The translations under genes were made by a program, and so were the position numbers. Below, piece by piece: positions 35,166-46,906 of a DNA stretch of 64,000 nucleotides (its first letter is position 1; every line of letters starts with the position of its first letter). A model generated the notes under the pieces. It was not told the DNA's origin. It ran no database searches and was given only the letters and a program-made list of their open reading frames with translations. The stretch is from Cavenderia fasciculata. Lineage: Eukaryota > Evosea > Eumycetozoa > Acytosteliales > Cavenderiaceae. Location of the stretch: positions 620,001 to 684,000 of the forward strand of contig NW_004457737.1 of the NCBI RefSeq assembly GCF_000203815.1. The letters run 5' to 3'.

Positions 35166-36648
35166 ATGGCAGGCAAAGATTGGGAAATAGTACAAGAAAA
35201 GGCTTTCACCGCCTGGGTCAACTCAGTATTGGATAGAAGAGGTGAAAAGATTGCAGATGTAGCCAAAGACCTTAGCGATGGTGTCAAGCTCATCTTTTTC
35301 CTCGAGTTGGTATCGGCCAAGAAGTTCAACAAGAAGTTTGATTACGAGCCAAAGGCCCGTATTAATATGATTCAAAATATTGCTTTGGCTCTTAAATTCC
35401 TCGATGAAGATTTAAAGATTAAAGTTCAAGGTATTGGTGCTGAAGGTATGTAATCAATCAATCAAATAGAATCAATCAGAGATAGAGATAGATAGATTAT
35501 ATACTCTATCTATATCTATCTCTTCATCCATCACTTTATTCATATACTTGGCTTATTAACTTTTTTTTTGTTTATTTTTTTTTTTGTTAGACTTTGTTGA
35601 TCATAATAAAAAGATGATTCTTGGATTTTTATGGACATTGTATCGTAAATATCGTATTGCAGTCATTTCAGAAGGAGACAAGTCATCAGAGGAAGGTTTG
35701 TTGCTCTGGACCAAGAACACTACCAACGGGTACAACGGTGTCAACGTGACAACCTTTGGCAAGTCGTTTAGAGACGGTCTTGCCTATTTGGCATTGGCCC
35801 ACAAGTTTGAGCCATCTCAATTCAGTTATGCCGAGCTTGAGAAGCTCGACCCAGTCGCCCGTCTCAACGCCGCCTTTGACTATGCCGAAAAGAACTTGGG
35901 TGTGCCCAAGTTACTCGAGGCCGAAGAGGTCATGCGTGGCACCACCGACGAGCGTTCACTCGTCCTCTACACCTCGCTTTTCTTCCACGCCTACCGTGCC
36001 AAGGAAGAAAAGGAGCGTCTCGAAGAGAGCAAGTCGGCCATTGCCTCGCGTCTCGCCGGTCTCCAATCATCACTCGAAAATGAAAAGATGTCTCGTGAAT
36101 TGCTCATCAAGCAAAAGGAAGAGCTCAAGAGCTTGCTCGCCTCGCTCGAAGGTGAAGCCGCCTCACGTGAACACCATCTCCGTGAACTGGAAGCCAAACT
36201 CGACGAAGTTCTCAAGAATTTGGAATTGGAAAAATTGGCCCGTCTCGAGCTTGAAAACCGTCTCGCCAAGACTGAAAAGGACAAAGCTTTGCTCGAACTC
36301 GCCTTGGCCGAAGCCACCGACGCCAAGAACCGTCTCGAGGCCCAAGTCGAGGCCGACCGTCAACGCGCTGCTGCCGAAGCCCAAGGTCTCGGTTTGTTGC
36401 GTAAGCATCTCGACCAACACGTCCAAGGTCTCCTCAAGTGGCAAAAGCTCGCCATCGAGAGCTCTGCCTCTGGCTCCACACTCGACGACCAAATCATCGA
36501 CGAAGTCTCTGGTTTACCATTTGGCGAACAAGTCAAACACTTGGCCAGCAAGTTGGATGATGAAAATAAGGCTATCCAAAAGTTACTCGTTCAAAAGGAA
36601 GATGACTTGAAGATTTCTCAAAAGAAAAATTCTTCAAAGGCCAAGTAA
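35166..36648 (+). CDS. ctxA/ctxB: Cortexillin (actin-bundling, two CH domains plus coiled coil), 2 exons
   Basis: Dictyostelid actin-bundling protein of the cell cortex and cleavage furrow. Exons 35166..35445 and 35591..36648 give 445 residues, matching known cortexillins (about 440-445). Residues 1-227 form tandem calponin-homology domains: the first with [20 protein letters not shown] and [16 protein letters not shown], the second with [20 protein letters not shown] and [14 protein letters not shown]. Residues 240-370 form a long heptad coiled coil for parallel dimers. A basic tail ([10 protein letters not shown]) ends the protein, as in the PIP2-binding end of cortexillin I. Codon use is strongly C-ending, as for an abundant protein. 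Whether it is the I or II paralogue cannot be settled. Confidence 0.95.
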
Positions 36649-36828
36649 AAAAAAACGTTTAAATTAAAAAATAATAATATTTATATAAATGGTAATAGTT
36701 GTGTGTAGAATAATTTAAATTAATTACTATTGTAAAAGAAAATAAAAAAAAAAACTATTTTTGTATAATTTCTAAAAAAAAAAGAAAATAATTTATTATT
36801 ACTACAATTTTATTATTTATTTATTTTT

Positions 36829-38910
36829 TTAGTGTCGAATACCAGAAATATCTTGATGTTTCATAATAGCACGATTAAGTGAATCTTGAACAGGAGATAT
36901 AAGACTGACTTGATTGGTTTTGTTTTCATCTGTTAATTTTTTCTTTCTTTCTTGTAGACGATCGAAAAGAATGACAATTTCATTTGCCAATCTATTATTC
37001 TTTTCAATTTGTTGTTTGGTTGGTGGTCTTCCAATGCCAGGTGTATAAGATGATGCCCAAAAATGTCGTAGCAATTCATTTGCTTTTCTAAAATTCAAAA
37101 GGAAATCTGTTTTAAATTTGGATTCTGGTAATGAATATTCTGTTTGTCTTTCTGTACTACTTGATACTTGTGCTATATCATCCAATACTGGTTGACATGA
37201 ATTTAATAACTAAATTAAAAATAAAGGTTATAAATAATTACTCCTTTTTTTTCTATTTCTAAAATTTATAAATTTTTTTACTTACTTCAGAATTAAAATG
37301 ATTTAAATTAAAATTTGAAATATTTGATTGAAATATTTTTAAAAGATGATTCTTTTCTTGAGAATCTTTAAATTGTTCATTTTGTTGGAAACCTTCAAAA
37401 TAACGTCTTTGATCTTGAATTTTTAACTTTTTAGTTAGGTTACTCTTGTCTATAGGTTCTTCTAAATCTTCAAACAAGGCATGTTCTTTGATGATTTGTT
37501 GTTTATCTTTAATTTGTTTTTCTTTTTCTTCAATGGTTGTGGTTGCTTGTGCATTGGCACTATTATTAATATCATTTGAATTGTACAATATATCTTTTGA
37601 TCCCAAAACCAATGAACTATGTCTATTGAAACGTCTCAACAATGGTAGACATTGTTTTAATTTTTCTGGATTTTGACTTGCATCCAATAATACTCCATAT
37701 CCATCTGATACTTGTTCTTCATCTCCATCATTTGATATATCAACCAATGGATTAATATCAACTAATTTTTTTTTTAATAATTTTGTAACTAAATTAAAAG
37801 AAAATAGAAAAAGACTAAGTATATTTCCAACTCTTTCTTTCTTTCTTTCTTTCTTTGTTGTTCTTACCAGAATCATCATTTGTATCATATTTTGAAAATA
37901 AATCATCACTACTTGGAACAGGATTACGATCACGATGAAAATGTTTAGAGTGAACATATTTTTTCCAAAATTCTTGTTCAGTGTATTTGTGTGGTACATT
38001 GTCTCTGTAGGCACGTTCAACCGATGGATGTTGGATAAAGATTTGTTTGATGATGGTGGGAGTCAATTTATAGGTGACTGCATTACTAGAGTGTGTTGTA
38101 GGTCTGACATCGGCCAACAACATGCTAGGCATACCAACTTGTTGCTTTTCCGAACGAATAGAGTCGTTTTTAAGCATTGTCTTTCTAGTCTCCCAAAAGT
38201 CTGCTTCACTAATCACTCCACCACCTACCAATTGGTCAAACAGTTGTTTCAACTCTTGATTGGCCGATAACAGCAATACACGTTGTTTAATCTCGTCTTC
38301 AGTGATGGTTCCACCACGATAAGTCTCTAGTTTTTTCTTTGATTCTGCAAGAGCAGCAGCAGCGGCCGCGGCAGCAGCAGCAGCAGCAGTAGAATTGTTG
38401 GAAGCAGCTGTAGATTTGATAGAGTTGGGAGATGTAGTAGAAGGTGTTGTCGATTTGGCAGTTGCAGGTGTTGCAGGTGGTGTCACCAATCTAACCACCT
38501 GTGCTATACGATCTCTAAACGTATTTAAATCCTTTCTTGCGTCTTGTCCATGAATAAATTCAAACAAAAAGTCTTTGGTCTGTATAGAATCTCTTTGTTC
38601 TTTTACACTTAATCTAAGTAATGCTTTTACTGATTGTTCTGTACTTATAAATTGTGCTAGAAAAAAGAGAGAGAATAGAAACAATAGTCAATACTATATA
38701 CTAAATACTAAACAATCATACCATATAGCTATGGTTTACATACGTACTCTTAATATCAGATAGATGAAAATGTAAACTAGCAGAATTCTTTCCCAATTGA
38801 ACCCAAACAATACGCAAGTTGGTACAATACAAAGTGCCTTGTTCTTTATTAAACTTTGTTGATGCTTTCAAATGAACTATTTCACCAGGTTCTTTTGTAA
38901 ATCTATCCAT
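36829..38910 (-). CDS. gtf2h1: TFIIH core subunit p62 (GTF2H1/Tfb1), multi-exon
   Basis: Subunit of TFIIH for RNA polymerase II transcription and nucleotide excision repair. Starts MDRFTKEPGEIVHLKASTKF, the beginning of the PH-like domain that binds activators and TFIIE. Introns lie near 38660-38750, 37790-37870, 37210-37285. The first splice joins LSDIK to TQFIST. Two BSD domains carry their Phe-Trp signatures: EADFWETRKTML and TEQEFWKKYVHSKHFH. An Ala run (11 residues) sits in the linker before the first BSD. The C-terminal region (ANELLRHFWASSYTPGIGRP) is the conserved helical end that binds other TFIIH core subunits. Order and spacing match the family. Confidence 0.9.
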
Positions 38911-39095
38911 TCTAAATACAAGTATGCAAAGTATTAATATAGAATTGAAATGAATGTGAGGATGAAGTTGTGAATATTAACTTAATTTTTTTTGATGAAT
39001 TGTTATTAAATATTCAAAAACGTGCAGAGAGAGAGATTAGAGTATCTGGTCATTTCATTGTTTGTTGAAGAGATAGATAGATAGAAAGAAAGAAA

Positions 39096-41720
39096 ATGAT
39101 GATGTTAAACCATACAATTAAATATGGGTATACATCAGCCATCAACAATATTGCTAGATATGGTGTAAACCGTATTGGTCAATTCAAGACTACTACGAGT
39201 ACACCAACATCAATACTAGACAATACATCATCAATCTCAAACATTAGATATTATTCAACAACAACAACAACAACAACAAAAACAACAACAACAACAACAG
39301 CAGAACCTCTCTTGAATATTAGTAATGTTAATAAGAATAATAATAAGAAAAAGACAACTACTACAAATACTCCTCCTCCGACTACTTCTGATACAACTAC
39401 CATTTCATCAAAAATTCAAGATTATGAAAATAATTATAGCAAGATTGAACAATTATTAAAGAATGGAAAGATTGTGATGAAGTTGGTAAAGAGTTTAGAG
39501 TATCATGCAAGATTGGATCTATTGGTAAAGATCTTTTCATACTCTACATTGGTGGTTTCAACGAGGTTGATTGATCAGATCATTTATGACTGTGAAAATT
39601 CAAAAACATCTTTGGGTGAAATCGAAACATTCTTGGATTCTTATAATGACAGTGCTGAAGGTGCTACTTCTGTCGCTGCTAGTTTGGTCGGAGCAGAATT
39701 CAAAAGAGGTACCAAAGTAAAGGTATCACATCACCATACATTCAACACTAAATTGTTGGGTGATGCATTTGTAGTATTGGATGACAATGTATCGGCCGAT
39801 CTGATGAAAGGTCTGTTTGAAATTGCCAACAGCAATGACAGTGTTGGAGGATTACACAAGTTTATCTGGAGAGATAATATCTGTCAACATATTGTCCGTA
39901 CCCTTTTAAACCTCAATCGTTACAATGTCGCCCTACGTTGGTTTGCACATACCAGTGAACTTGAAAATGCTTGGGAGTTAAGATTATCATTACTTCATCT
40001 TTTCCAAACTTATCATACAATTAAATCAACTCCAAAAGAAAAAGAACAAGATGAAGGAAAAGAAAAAGAAGAAAAACAAGATAATAATTTAATATTAGTA
40101 CATCAACAATTGGCAACTAATTATGGACAAATTGTTGTAAGACAAGTTGATGCAGCTGCTATAAATGGTTATAAAAAATCAAAACAATCATCGATGAATA
40201 GAATTGAATCAAGTATTAGAAATTCTAGAACTCTTCCACCTACCCATCCACACCAAGAACAACTAAGTAATCTTGTTCAAAAGTACAACGATTGTTTGTT
40301 GGCATTGAATACACCGGGGCCACGAGACTCTGGAAAGATTATTGGCGAGTTGAAATTGGCTAGTTCCAAGATCAAAGACTTGTTGCTCAATAGTCCACAG
40401 TTTTATTCAACACCGCGTCAATCAAAGCTGCCATCGGGGACGGTGTTTTTAGAGGCTGTCAACATTATCACCGATTCAAGAGCCAAATATTTTGAATTGA
40501 TGAAACCCAGTACTCCATCGATCGTCAGAACACTTGCATTCAAACCAAGTTACTATCAAAACTATCTATTCAAAGGAGATGGAGATGTACCAGATTTACT
40601 CGAGATACTCGAGCACAGTCAATCAAACACTGTCGTCTTGTCGAGTATGGTGCCAAGAATGCTGTTCCGTGGACTCACCAAGGCCAGATACGTCCAAGAT
40701 GCTGTTGCACTCATGGAGTCGACCCCTGTCCGTCTAAACTACCACGATTTTGCCCGAATCGCTGAATTGATTGCCAGTCACGAGGCTGAGACCTTTATCC
40801 GTACCGAGACGCTCAAATTGCTCGAAAAAATGATGGAAGCAACACCCAAGACCAAGGTACAAGAGGATATTGAACAACAACAAGAGGAAATGGAGAGCAA
40901 AACAAAACATCAACTACACCCAGCACACCAACCAAAAGTCTTGCTCAACAATTCCACCTACAATCAAATCAATATCAAGATTGCTCAAATCATGGCTGGA
41001 TTACAAAGATATGATTCACAAACCTACAATGATTTACAATACTTGCTCAATTTCTATAATGATATGACTACACGTCTATTAGAATCAAGAGATGGTGTAT
41101 GGTATATCAAACCAACAAAAGACGAGTCAAAAGAAACAGCAGATCTAATCCCTCTGCCAAAGAGACAATTACAAAGATTGTATAATCTAGCAATTAGATT
41201 ATGGTTGGCTAATCGTTACCCCAACAACAACAACAACAAGGTGGCTATTGATGATGAAGTAGTGATTCAAGAGTTGATTGGTGCCGAAATTCAACATTAT
41301 GCCAAGATTACTCTAGACACTGAAGCTTCGATGAGAGAGTGGATCGGTCCAGTCTGCAGCGTCCTAGTCAAACGTAAACAAGCACATTTGGTCGATCTAT
41401 TTTTGGATTCTGTCGAACCAATTGCCAACATCAAAACAGCAAATGGATCCATTCATTCAGATACACTCTTTAGAATCTTTAATCGTTATGGCAATCAAGA
41501 TGAAAAGGTTAGACTCATGGAAACCTATGGTAAAGGAAAACGTTTGATTGGTTGGAGTGAACCACTCTACAGATACCTAAAGAAATTCATCAGAAAGGAT
41601 ACAAGAGACGATAAAAAGGACAATATTGCTCAACACTTGATGAGTCAATTAACTAGAAGGGACAAAGATTTAACTGATCAAAATAGAATTTATCTTTCTA
41701 ATTTAAAAAGAAATAAATAA
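39096..41720 (+). CDS. 874-residue protein, mitochondrial-type start, unknown function
   Basis: Single exon. The N-terminus is Arg/Asn/Thr-rich without acids and ends in a RYYSTT motif, similar to cleavage sites of mitochondrial presequences. A Thr-rich low-complexity stretch covers residues 50-110. The rest looks all-helical (for example KNGKIVMKLVKSLEYHARLD, SNTVVLSSMVPRMLFRGLTK, VQDAVALMESTPVRLNYHDF), reminiscent of helical-hairpin repeats such as PPR, but no clear 35-residue period is visible. I do not recognise a family; it may be dictyostelid-specific and act in mitochondrial gene expression (weak inference). Confidence 0.75.
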   Translation: MMMLNHTIKYGYTSAINNIARYGVNRIGQFKTTTSTPTSILDNTSSISNIRYYSTTTTTTTKTTTTTTAEPLLNISNVNKNNNKKKTTTTNTPPPTTSDTTTISSKIQDYENNYSKIEQLLKNGKIVMKLVKSLEYHARLDLLVKIFSYSTLVVSTRLIDQIIYDCENSKTSLGEIETFLDSYNDSAEGATSVAASLVGAEFKRGTKVKVSHHHTFNTKLLGDAFVVLDDNVSADLMKGLFEIANSNDSVGGLHKFIWRDNICQHIVRTLLNLNRYNVALRWFAHTSELENAWELRLSLLHLFQTYHTIKSTPKEKEQDEGKEKEEKQDNNLILVHQQLATNYGQIVVRQVDAAAINGYKKSKQSSMNRIESSIRNSRTLPPTHPHQEQLSNLVQKYNDCLLALNTPGPRDSGKIIGELKLASSKIKDLLLNSPQFYSTPRQSKLPSGTVFLEAVNIITDSRAKYFELMKPSTPSIVRTLAFKPSYYQNYLFKGDGDVPDLLEILEHSQSNTVVLSSMVPRMLFRGLTKARYVQDAVALMESTPVRLNYHDFARIAELIASHEAETFIRTETLKLLEKMMEATPKTKVQEDIEQQQEEMESKTKHQLHPAHQPKVLLNNSTYNQINIKIAQIMAGLQRYDSQTYNDLQYLLNFYNDMTTRLLESRDGVWYIKPTKDESKETADLIPLPKRQLQRLYNLAIRLWLANRYPNNNNNKVAIDDEVVIQELIGAEIQHYAKITLDTEASMREWIGPVCSVLVKRKQAHLVDLFLDSVEPIANIKTANGSIHSDTLFRIFNRYGNQDEKVRLMETYGKGKRLIGWSEPLYRYLKKFIRKDTRDDKKDNIAQHLMSQLTRRDKDLTDQNRIYLSNLKRNK

Positions 41721-41811
41721 ATTAATAATAATATTCAAAAGTACTTTTACTTTTGTTCAGAGATATAGATAGATATGAAAAATATTTTACATGTTTTATT
41801 TATTTGTTTGT

Positions 41812-42865
41812 TTAGGAATGAGATTTTTGACAAGATGGATGAGGTATGGAATTTGAAAATTGTGATGGATTTCTGGTACTAATATAGATACGACCCTTGC
41901 CAGTAAAATGAGTTACAATTCCTTCTCCTACTCTTACACCAAGTAATCCACCTCCACTTTTAATTGTATATTCTAAACTTGATTCCCATGCTACTACATG
42001 TTTTTTATCAACTATTAATTCTTTTAAATAAGAATTCTTCTTTTTTGGTTCTTCTTTTTCTTCTTTTGTTTCTTCATTTCCTAGAGTTTGTTGTTGATTG
42101 TTTCTATTTGTCAATGTTGATGAATTTAATAATTGTACGGAATATTTTTTACTTGTTCTTTTTTTATCAGGTGTATTGTTGTATAATTCTTCTTGATCAT
42201 CTGAATCTTCTTGATCATCATTATTATTATTATTATATCTATCATTTTCTTCATCATCATCATCATCATCTCTACCAAGATCAACAGCAGCGATATCACC
42301 AAATGAATGAGCCAAGATTGTACCATTTCTTTGAGCAATAGTTTTCATTACCCACCAACCTCCAACACCAAACAATGAATTGGAGATTGATTGTTTGATC
42401 ATTTTGTAATTGACGTGAGTGTCACTTGCAAGGTAGGCACCATCATTGATAAACCATGATGTTGATTCTACAGGTTCTCCATCTTGGTCGTGATCTACTT
42501 GTATGGGAAGTTCAAATACACGTCCAAAGGTGGGTGGTGCAATGACAATGGATCCTCCACCCATCGACGATGTGACTCTAGTCACCCAGAAACTCTCACC
42601 ACTCGAAAAACTTCTTCCAATTGCATTAAAGAATCGTCTAAAGAAGCCAGCATTTTGGTCGCCACCATTCATCACTGCTTGCAATGTGATGCCTCCAGAA
42701 TGATAAACCATCGATTGTGGTTCAATATCTATTGTTTCTCCTTTCTATATAAAAGAAATTAGAACAATCATTGTTTACAATTGTAATCATAATAATAATA
42801 CAAACCTCTAGAAAGATTTCAACCATAGAGAATGGACAATTTTCTTTTGTAAATTTATATTTCAT
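41812..42865 (-). CDS. AIM24 / TIGR00266 family protein, 2 exons
   Basis: Exon 1 (42865..42806) encodes MKYKFTKENCPFSMVEIFLE; exon 2 (42744..41812) continues KGETIDIEPQSMVYHSGGI, total about 330 residues. The family pattern is clear: SMVYHSGGITLQAVM, then a SGESFWVTRVTS block, then GGSIVIAPPTFGRVFEL. Members include yeast Aim24 (mitochondrial inner membrane organisation) and many bacterial proteins of poorly known role. Residues about 175-240 are a dictyostelid-type acidic/Asn insertion. The C-terminal part resumes the fold (VVAWESSLEYTIKSGGGLLG; VTHFTGKGRIYISTRNP). No presequence, so a cytosolic location is possible. Confidence 0.88.
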
Positions 42866-43353
42866 TCTATTTTTGTTTGTATTATAATTAATTATATAGT
42901 AGTTGTAGTAATAATAATAATTTAATGTATTGATTGATGAATGAATAAATTTCAATATCAAGTTGGGTATTATTAATAATAATATATGCTTTGTGGTCAA
43001 CTGATTGCCTCGTCACACATTGTGAACCCTTTATAAATTACGTGTATTATTATATTTTATGCTCTTGAAAATTTGGGGGTATTAAACTATTAAATTTTCA
43101 TGTCTCGTCACCACCTTTTGTTTATGAAATTTAAGTAATTAAAAATAATTAAATGAATTTTTATAGCTCTCTATCAAATAATCAAAATGAACATTTCTCG
43201 CTACCAAAACAACACTATTTTTAAGAGCATCGTGGTTGGTGTTGGGTGTTCATCTATTAAAAAGATTGAAACATCAACAACACCAACAACACCAACAACA
43301 GCATATACAATAAATATTGTATTTAACATAACAAAAATTGTTTATTTAGATCG
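42866..43353. other. Intergenic between AIM24-like gene and G1
   Basis: 488 AT-rich bases; the right end has (CAACAC)n-like tracts before G1. No gene seen. Confidence 0.55.
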
Positions 43354-44070
43354 ATGATGTCATCATCAATATATACATCACTATCACTATCACCATCGCC
43401 ATCACCGCCACCACTAATTAGATATCATACTAAAACGATTAGAGGAAATGTTGAACAATATACAAAACAGTACCGTTGTTTCTCTGAAAGATTCCCACCC
43501 GATCTAGGTCGACTCTTGAGTGAACAAGAGTATGTCACCATCATAAGATCTTACAATCAGACTCTAGGCTTACGGATGGACCCAAATCACTTTGTCAGAG
43601 TAGGGCTAGCCATTCTGATTGTGTCTGCCGTCTTGTTCGCCCTCTTTCCATCTCTCAATTCTGACGTTGTCATTGCTTATGGAGGAGCCGTTTTAGTATT
43701 TTTTATGGTTTATATGATGGCTTGCATGTTTGTTCATGAAGCCAAAGTATGTACAATCCCGATTGATCAAACTGTACTGTTTTCTAATAGTTATTATTTA
43801 TATATTTATTGTATATATTTATTTTATATATAGAGGAAAAGAGGGATCCGTGAGTTGAATGAAGAATACACGATGATGTTTGCACATCGATGTGTATCAT
43901 TTCAACTAGAAATTGATCGTTTTGGGGGTCTATACCTACTTGCAATTCGGTATCCTTTAGAATCATCATCATCGTCATACTCTGACGTGAATGAAAGTAA
44001 TAATAATAATAATAATTACAATAATCAAGATATCATTATTGAAATTTCAAACCAAAGATTAATGGAGTAA
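43354..44070 (+). CDS. G1: two-membrane-segment protein, possibly Erf4/GOLGA7-like, 2 exons
   Basis: Exons 43354..43746 and 43834..44070 give 209 residues. The N-terminus is Ser/Pro-rich. Then RYHTKTIRGNVEQYTKQYRC, FSERFPPDLGRLLSEQEYVT, IIRSYNQTL, two hydrophobic segments (VGLAILIVSAVLFALF; AVLVFFMVYMMACMFV), and after the intron RKRGIRELNEEYTMMF. The FPPDL...EQEY..II..NQ pattern resembles the Erf4/GOLGA7 domain of palmitoyltransferase cofactors, but the membrane pair is unusual and the match is by eye only. First of three tandem relatives (G2 at 45455, G3 at 49191). Confidence 0.7.
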
Positions 44071-44237
44071 TTTAAATTTAGATTAAATAATTATAAATAA
44101 TAATTATAGATTTTATTTTAAATATGGGGTTTTTAAATAAATAACGCTCGGTTTAATGATTTCTTCGGTCAGTCAGTCGGATGGTCAGATGGATTGTGTT
44201 TACAATTGTACAATTAAAATTATATCATTGATCAAAT

Positions 44238-44491
44238 TCACCATTTGCACCAATATGGACGAGAGAATGCAGATGTTTGATTGCTATTCATCATTGATTG
44301 ATGTGATCCATTATTACTATTATCATATGAATTCATTGATTGTGATTGTTGTTGACCTATCGATGATGAGAATTGATTGATCGATGAAATATTGGATAAT
44401 GTTTCTAGAAAATTAATAAATAAATTAATATTAGAATAAATGTTTAAATTAATGACAATGATTATTATAGGTTATACATACTGAAAAGCAT
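44238..44491 (-). CDS. X1: small protein of X family, 2 exons
   Basis: Exon 1 (44491..44482) is only ten coding bases, ATGCTTTTCA; the intron starts GTATGTATAAC. Exon 2 (44404..44238) ends in TGA. 58 residues: MLFKTLSNISSINQFSSSIG, a Gln/Ser/Asn-rich middle, then TSAFSRPYWCKW. No signal peptide or membrane segment. Ends 168 bases past the stop of G1 (convergent). Not recognised outside this cluster. Confidence 0.75.
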
Positions 44492-45454
44492 TTTAATAAT
44501 TAAAGTATTTGGTGTGTTTAAAAGATAACTTGAATATTTAGTTGATTGTTGTTGTTGTTGTTGATTTGATGATATTAAATAATAATGAATTGTAATTGTA
44601 TTTATAGTCGTCTATCATTTGTGATTATCATCAGTCACTGAGGGGGTTGACAACACCTGTTTAACCAACATTGATAGAATGTTGTTGTCATCAGTAGAGT
44701 GACAATCTGGAAAATGATAGTGTCATGTGTTTAAACATTGAATTCCATGCCCGATATTCATTTGATTGGAATGCGTTATGTGTGTGTTGTGAGTTGTGTG
44801 TGATGATGTATTAATCTACACAATATTAGTTGTGTGTTGTGTTGATGTGCTTGACAAAAACTTAAATTCGATAGTATCTATTATCAACTCATTCTATCAC
44901 TACTATTTTTTAACAAACTATAGACACTAGTATTCCAAAAGACAGGTCATCTGTTATTATCATTAGCATTCCATCATCATATCATTCCAAAGGAGTATTT
45001 CCATTTCCAAATGACACCATTCGAATGATGATGATGACAGCACTTAAACGTTGGTGCGTAATGTTATAGATTAAGATTATTATAAACTTTTAAAATACTC
45101 TATCCACTATCTATTCACATCATCGTCATCTGATGCAAACATTAAGAGAGGAGAGTCCCAGAAGATGAAAGTAAAAATCATCAATCCAAATTTTATTGAT
45201 ATGAAATATTCGGTTTTGGTGTTTCGAGTTGGAGTAGTATCGTTGATGGTATATTAATTTGGATGATGAATCATCAAACTTTGATACCCAAGAAATCAAA
45301 TTGAGCCAACCTTTTGTTGGCTACATTCATGGGCGATGGTGGACCAAACAACACTAAAAAAACGCATCGTGCGGGTGTTGTCAAGTATTAAGATTTAACG
45401 ACATATATAATATAAACAAAATTATTTAGATTAATGTCATAAATTTATGTATCA
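44492..45454. other. Module 1 spacer and remnant of lost Y gene
   Basis: Closely matches the X2-Y1 spacer up to about 44870, and again at 45050-45190, but the Y-side TATA box and the Y coding region are absent. After about 45190 the sequence changes to G2 upstream DNA. Confidence 0.65.
44597..44606 (-). promoter_or_regulatory. TATA box of X1
   Basis: TATAAATACA on the minus strand, about 105 bases before the X1 ATG, followed by a CAA-rich leader. Same word at the same place in X2, X3 and X4. Confidence 0.65.
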
Positions 45455-46080
45455 CCATCACCGCCACCACTAATTAGATATCAAACTAAAACGATTAGAG
45501 GAAATGTTGAACAATATACAAAACAGTATCGTTGTTTCTCTGAGAAATTCCCACCCTACCTATGTAATGCCTTGAGTGAACAAGAGTATGCCACAATCAT
45601 AAACTCTTATAATCAAACTCTCACTCTAAGGTTGGAGTTTGGTCGCTTTATCAGCATGCTAGCCATTATGGTGGTATCTGCCATCGTGCTCTTCATCTCA
45701 CTGGACAATTCTTACATTGCCTATGCCAGTGCTGGGGTCTTTATCTTTAGTTCATTTTATATGCTTGCTTACATTCTCATTCTAAATGCCAAAGTATGTA
45801 CACTCGATCCATCAAATTGTTTCTAATCAACCCTGGTTCTTGGCAAAGTATTAATGAATTATCGCAATATATATATCTTTGATATACATGTATTTATTAT
45901 AGAGGAAAAGGGGGATCGATCAGTTGAATGACGAATACACTATCATGTTTGCACATAGAGGTGTCTCATTTAAACTGGACCATGACCATCTTACAGGTCA
46001 ATTCAGTATCCTTTGGCATCTCCACAATACTCTGTCATGAATAATAATAATAATAATAATTACAATCAACAACACGATTG
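45455..46080 (+). pseudogene. G2: broken copy of the G family
   Basis: Matches G1 from the Pro-rich start (about 45455), the RYQTKTIRGNVEQYTKQYRC stretch, FSEKFPPYLCNALSEQEYAT, two hydrophobic segments and the intron (GTATGTAC...TATAG). No in-frame ATG remains before the conserved part; a stop lies just upstream. Exon 2 begins like G1 (RKRGIDQLNDEYTIMFAHRG) but is shortened after about 45990. A likely pseudogene. Confidence 0.65.
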
Positions 46081-46906
46081 AAAGATGGCAATCCCTGAAA
46101 AATTAAATAAATTAAATAATTATTTATTTATTATAACACTTCCCCAAAAGATACGATATGATGGTGAAGTTCACTCCACCCATTTTTTATTAGAGAGATA
46201 CCTTTGTATTAAATGAGATTACGTACTATTATCAACAATAACGTATAGCAACACACATCTTATCAACAACAACAAAGACATCAATCAATGATATCATTAA
46301 ACACCTACAAATAGAAATCATGCTTGGAATATCATCAACAACATATACACCATCAAACCCCCCAACAACCTACAATAATAATAGCCGATCATACCTTCCC
46401 TTCAACAACAACAACCAAAACAAGTAATAATATAAAGACGAGATAGAGAGAGAGGATAGGATGTATCTGAGATTATGATGCCAACAAACAAAAGAACAAC
46501 TTGACCATCACATTCTCTCTCGTTGGTAGTTCAACTGTCTAATCACCACCACCACCAACACACAAACATATATATATACCAAAGCCAAACAACATAAGCC
46601 AACAAGCAACCGAAATAATATAGTGATTTATATCGATCGGTGGTTTGTGTCTGTCAATGCATAGCTATGGTGTGGTGCTAACTGCCATTTTTTGGACTCA
46701 AAGAAATTGGGTTTGGTTGATTGATTGATTGTTGGCATCGATCGGTCAATGAATGCGATGGGAATCACTCAAAATGATGTTTAGTCAACCAACTGTCGCC
46801 AAAAGTGACATCATTTAAAAGGAGTGATAAAGTGTATAGTTTGGCACTCATAAAAGTAAAAGAGAGAGAGATAATAATAACAATAATAGATAAATAATAC
46901 ATCACA
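46081..46906. other. Intergenic, promoter region of adhesin-like copy C
   Basis: 826 bases. From about 46440 it resembles the copy A upstream region (GAGAGAGGATAGGATGTAT and later blocks). No ORF supported. Confidence 0.55.
46816..46843 (+). promoter_or_regulatory. Conserved proximal promoter block of adhesin-like copy C
   Basis: AAAAGGAGTGATAAAGTGTA then TAGTTTGG, about 90 bases before the ATG at 46907. Counterpart of the block at 11243-11270. Confidence 0.45.

Noticed and set aside
35756-36610. Second frame inside cortexillin exon 2 (284 codons)
   Set aside because: Ser/Pro/Arg-rich shadow of the coiled-coil frame, caused by biased codons. No independent support.
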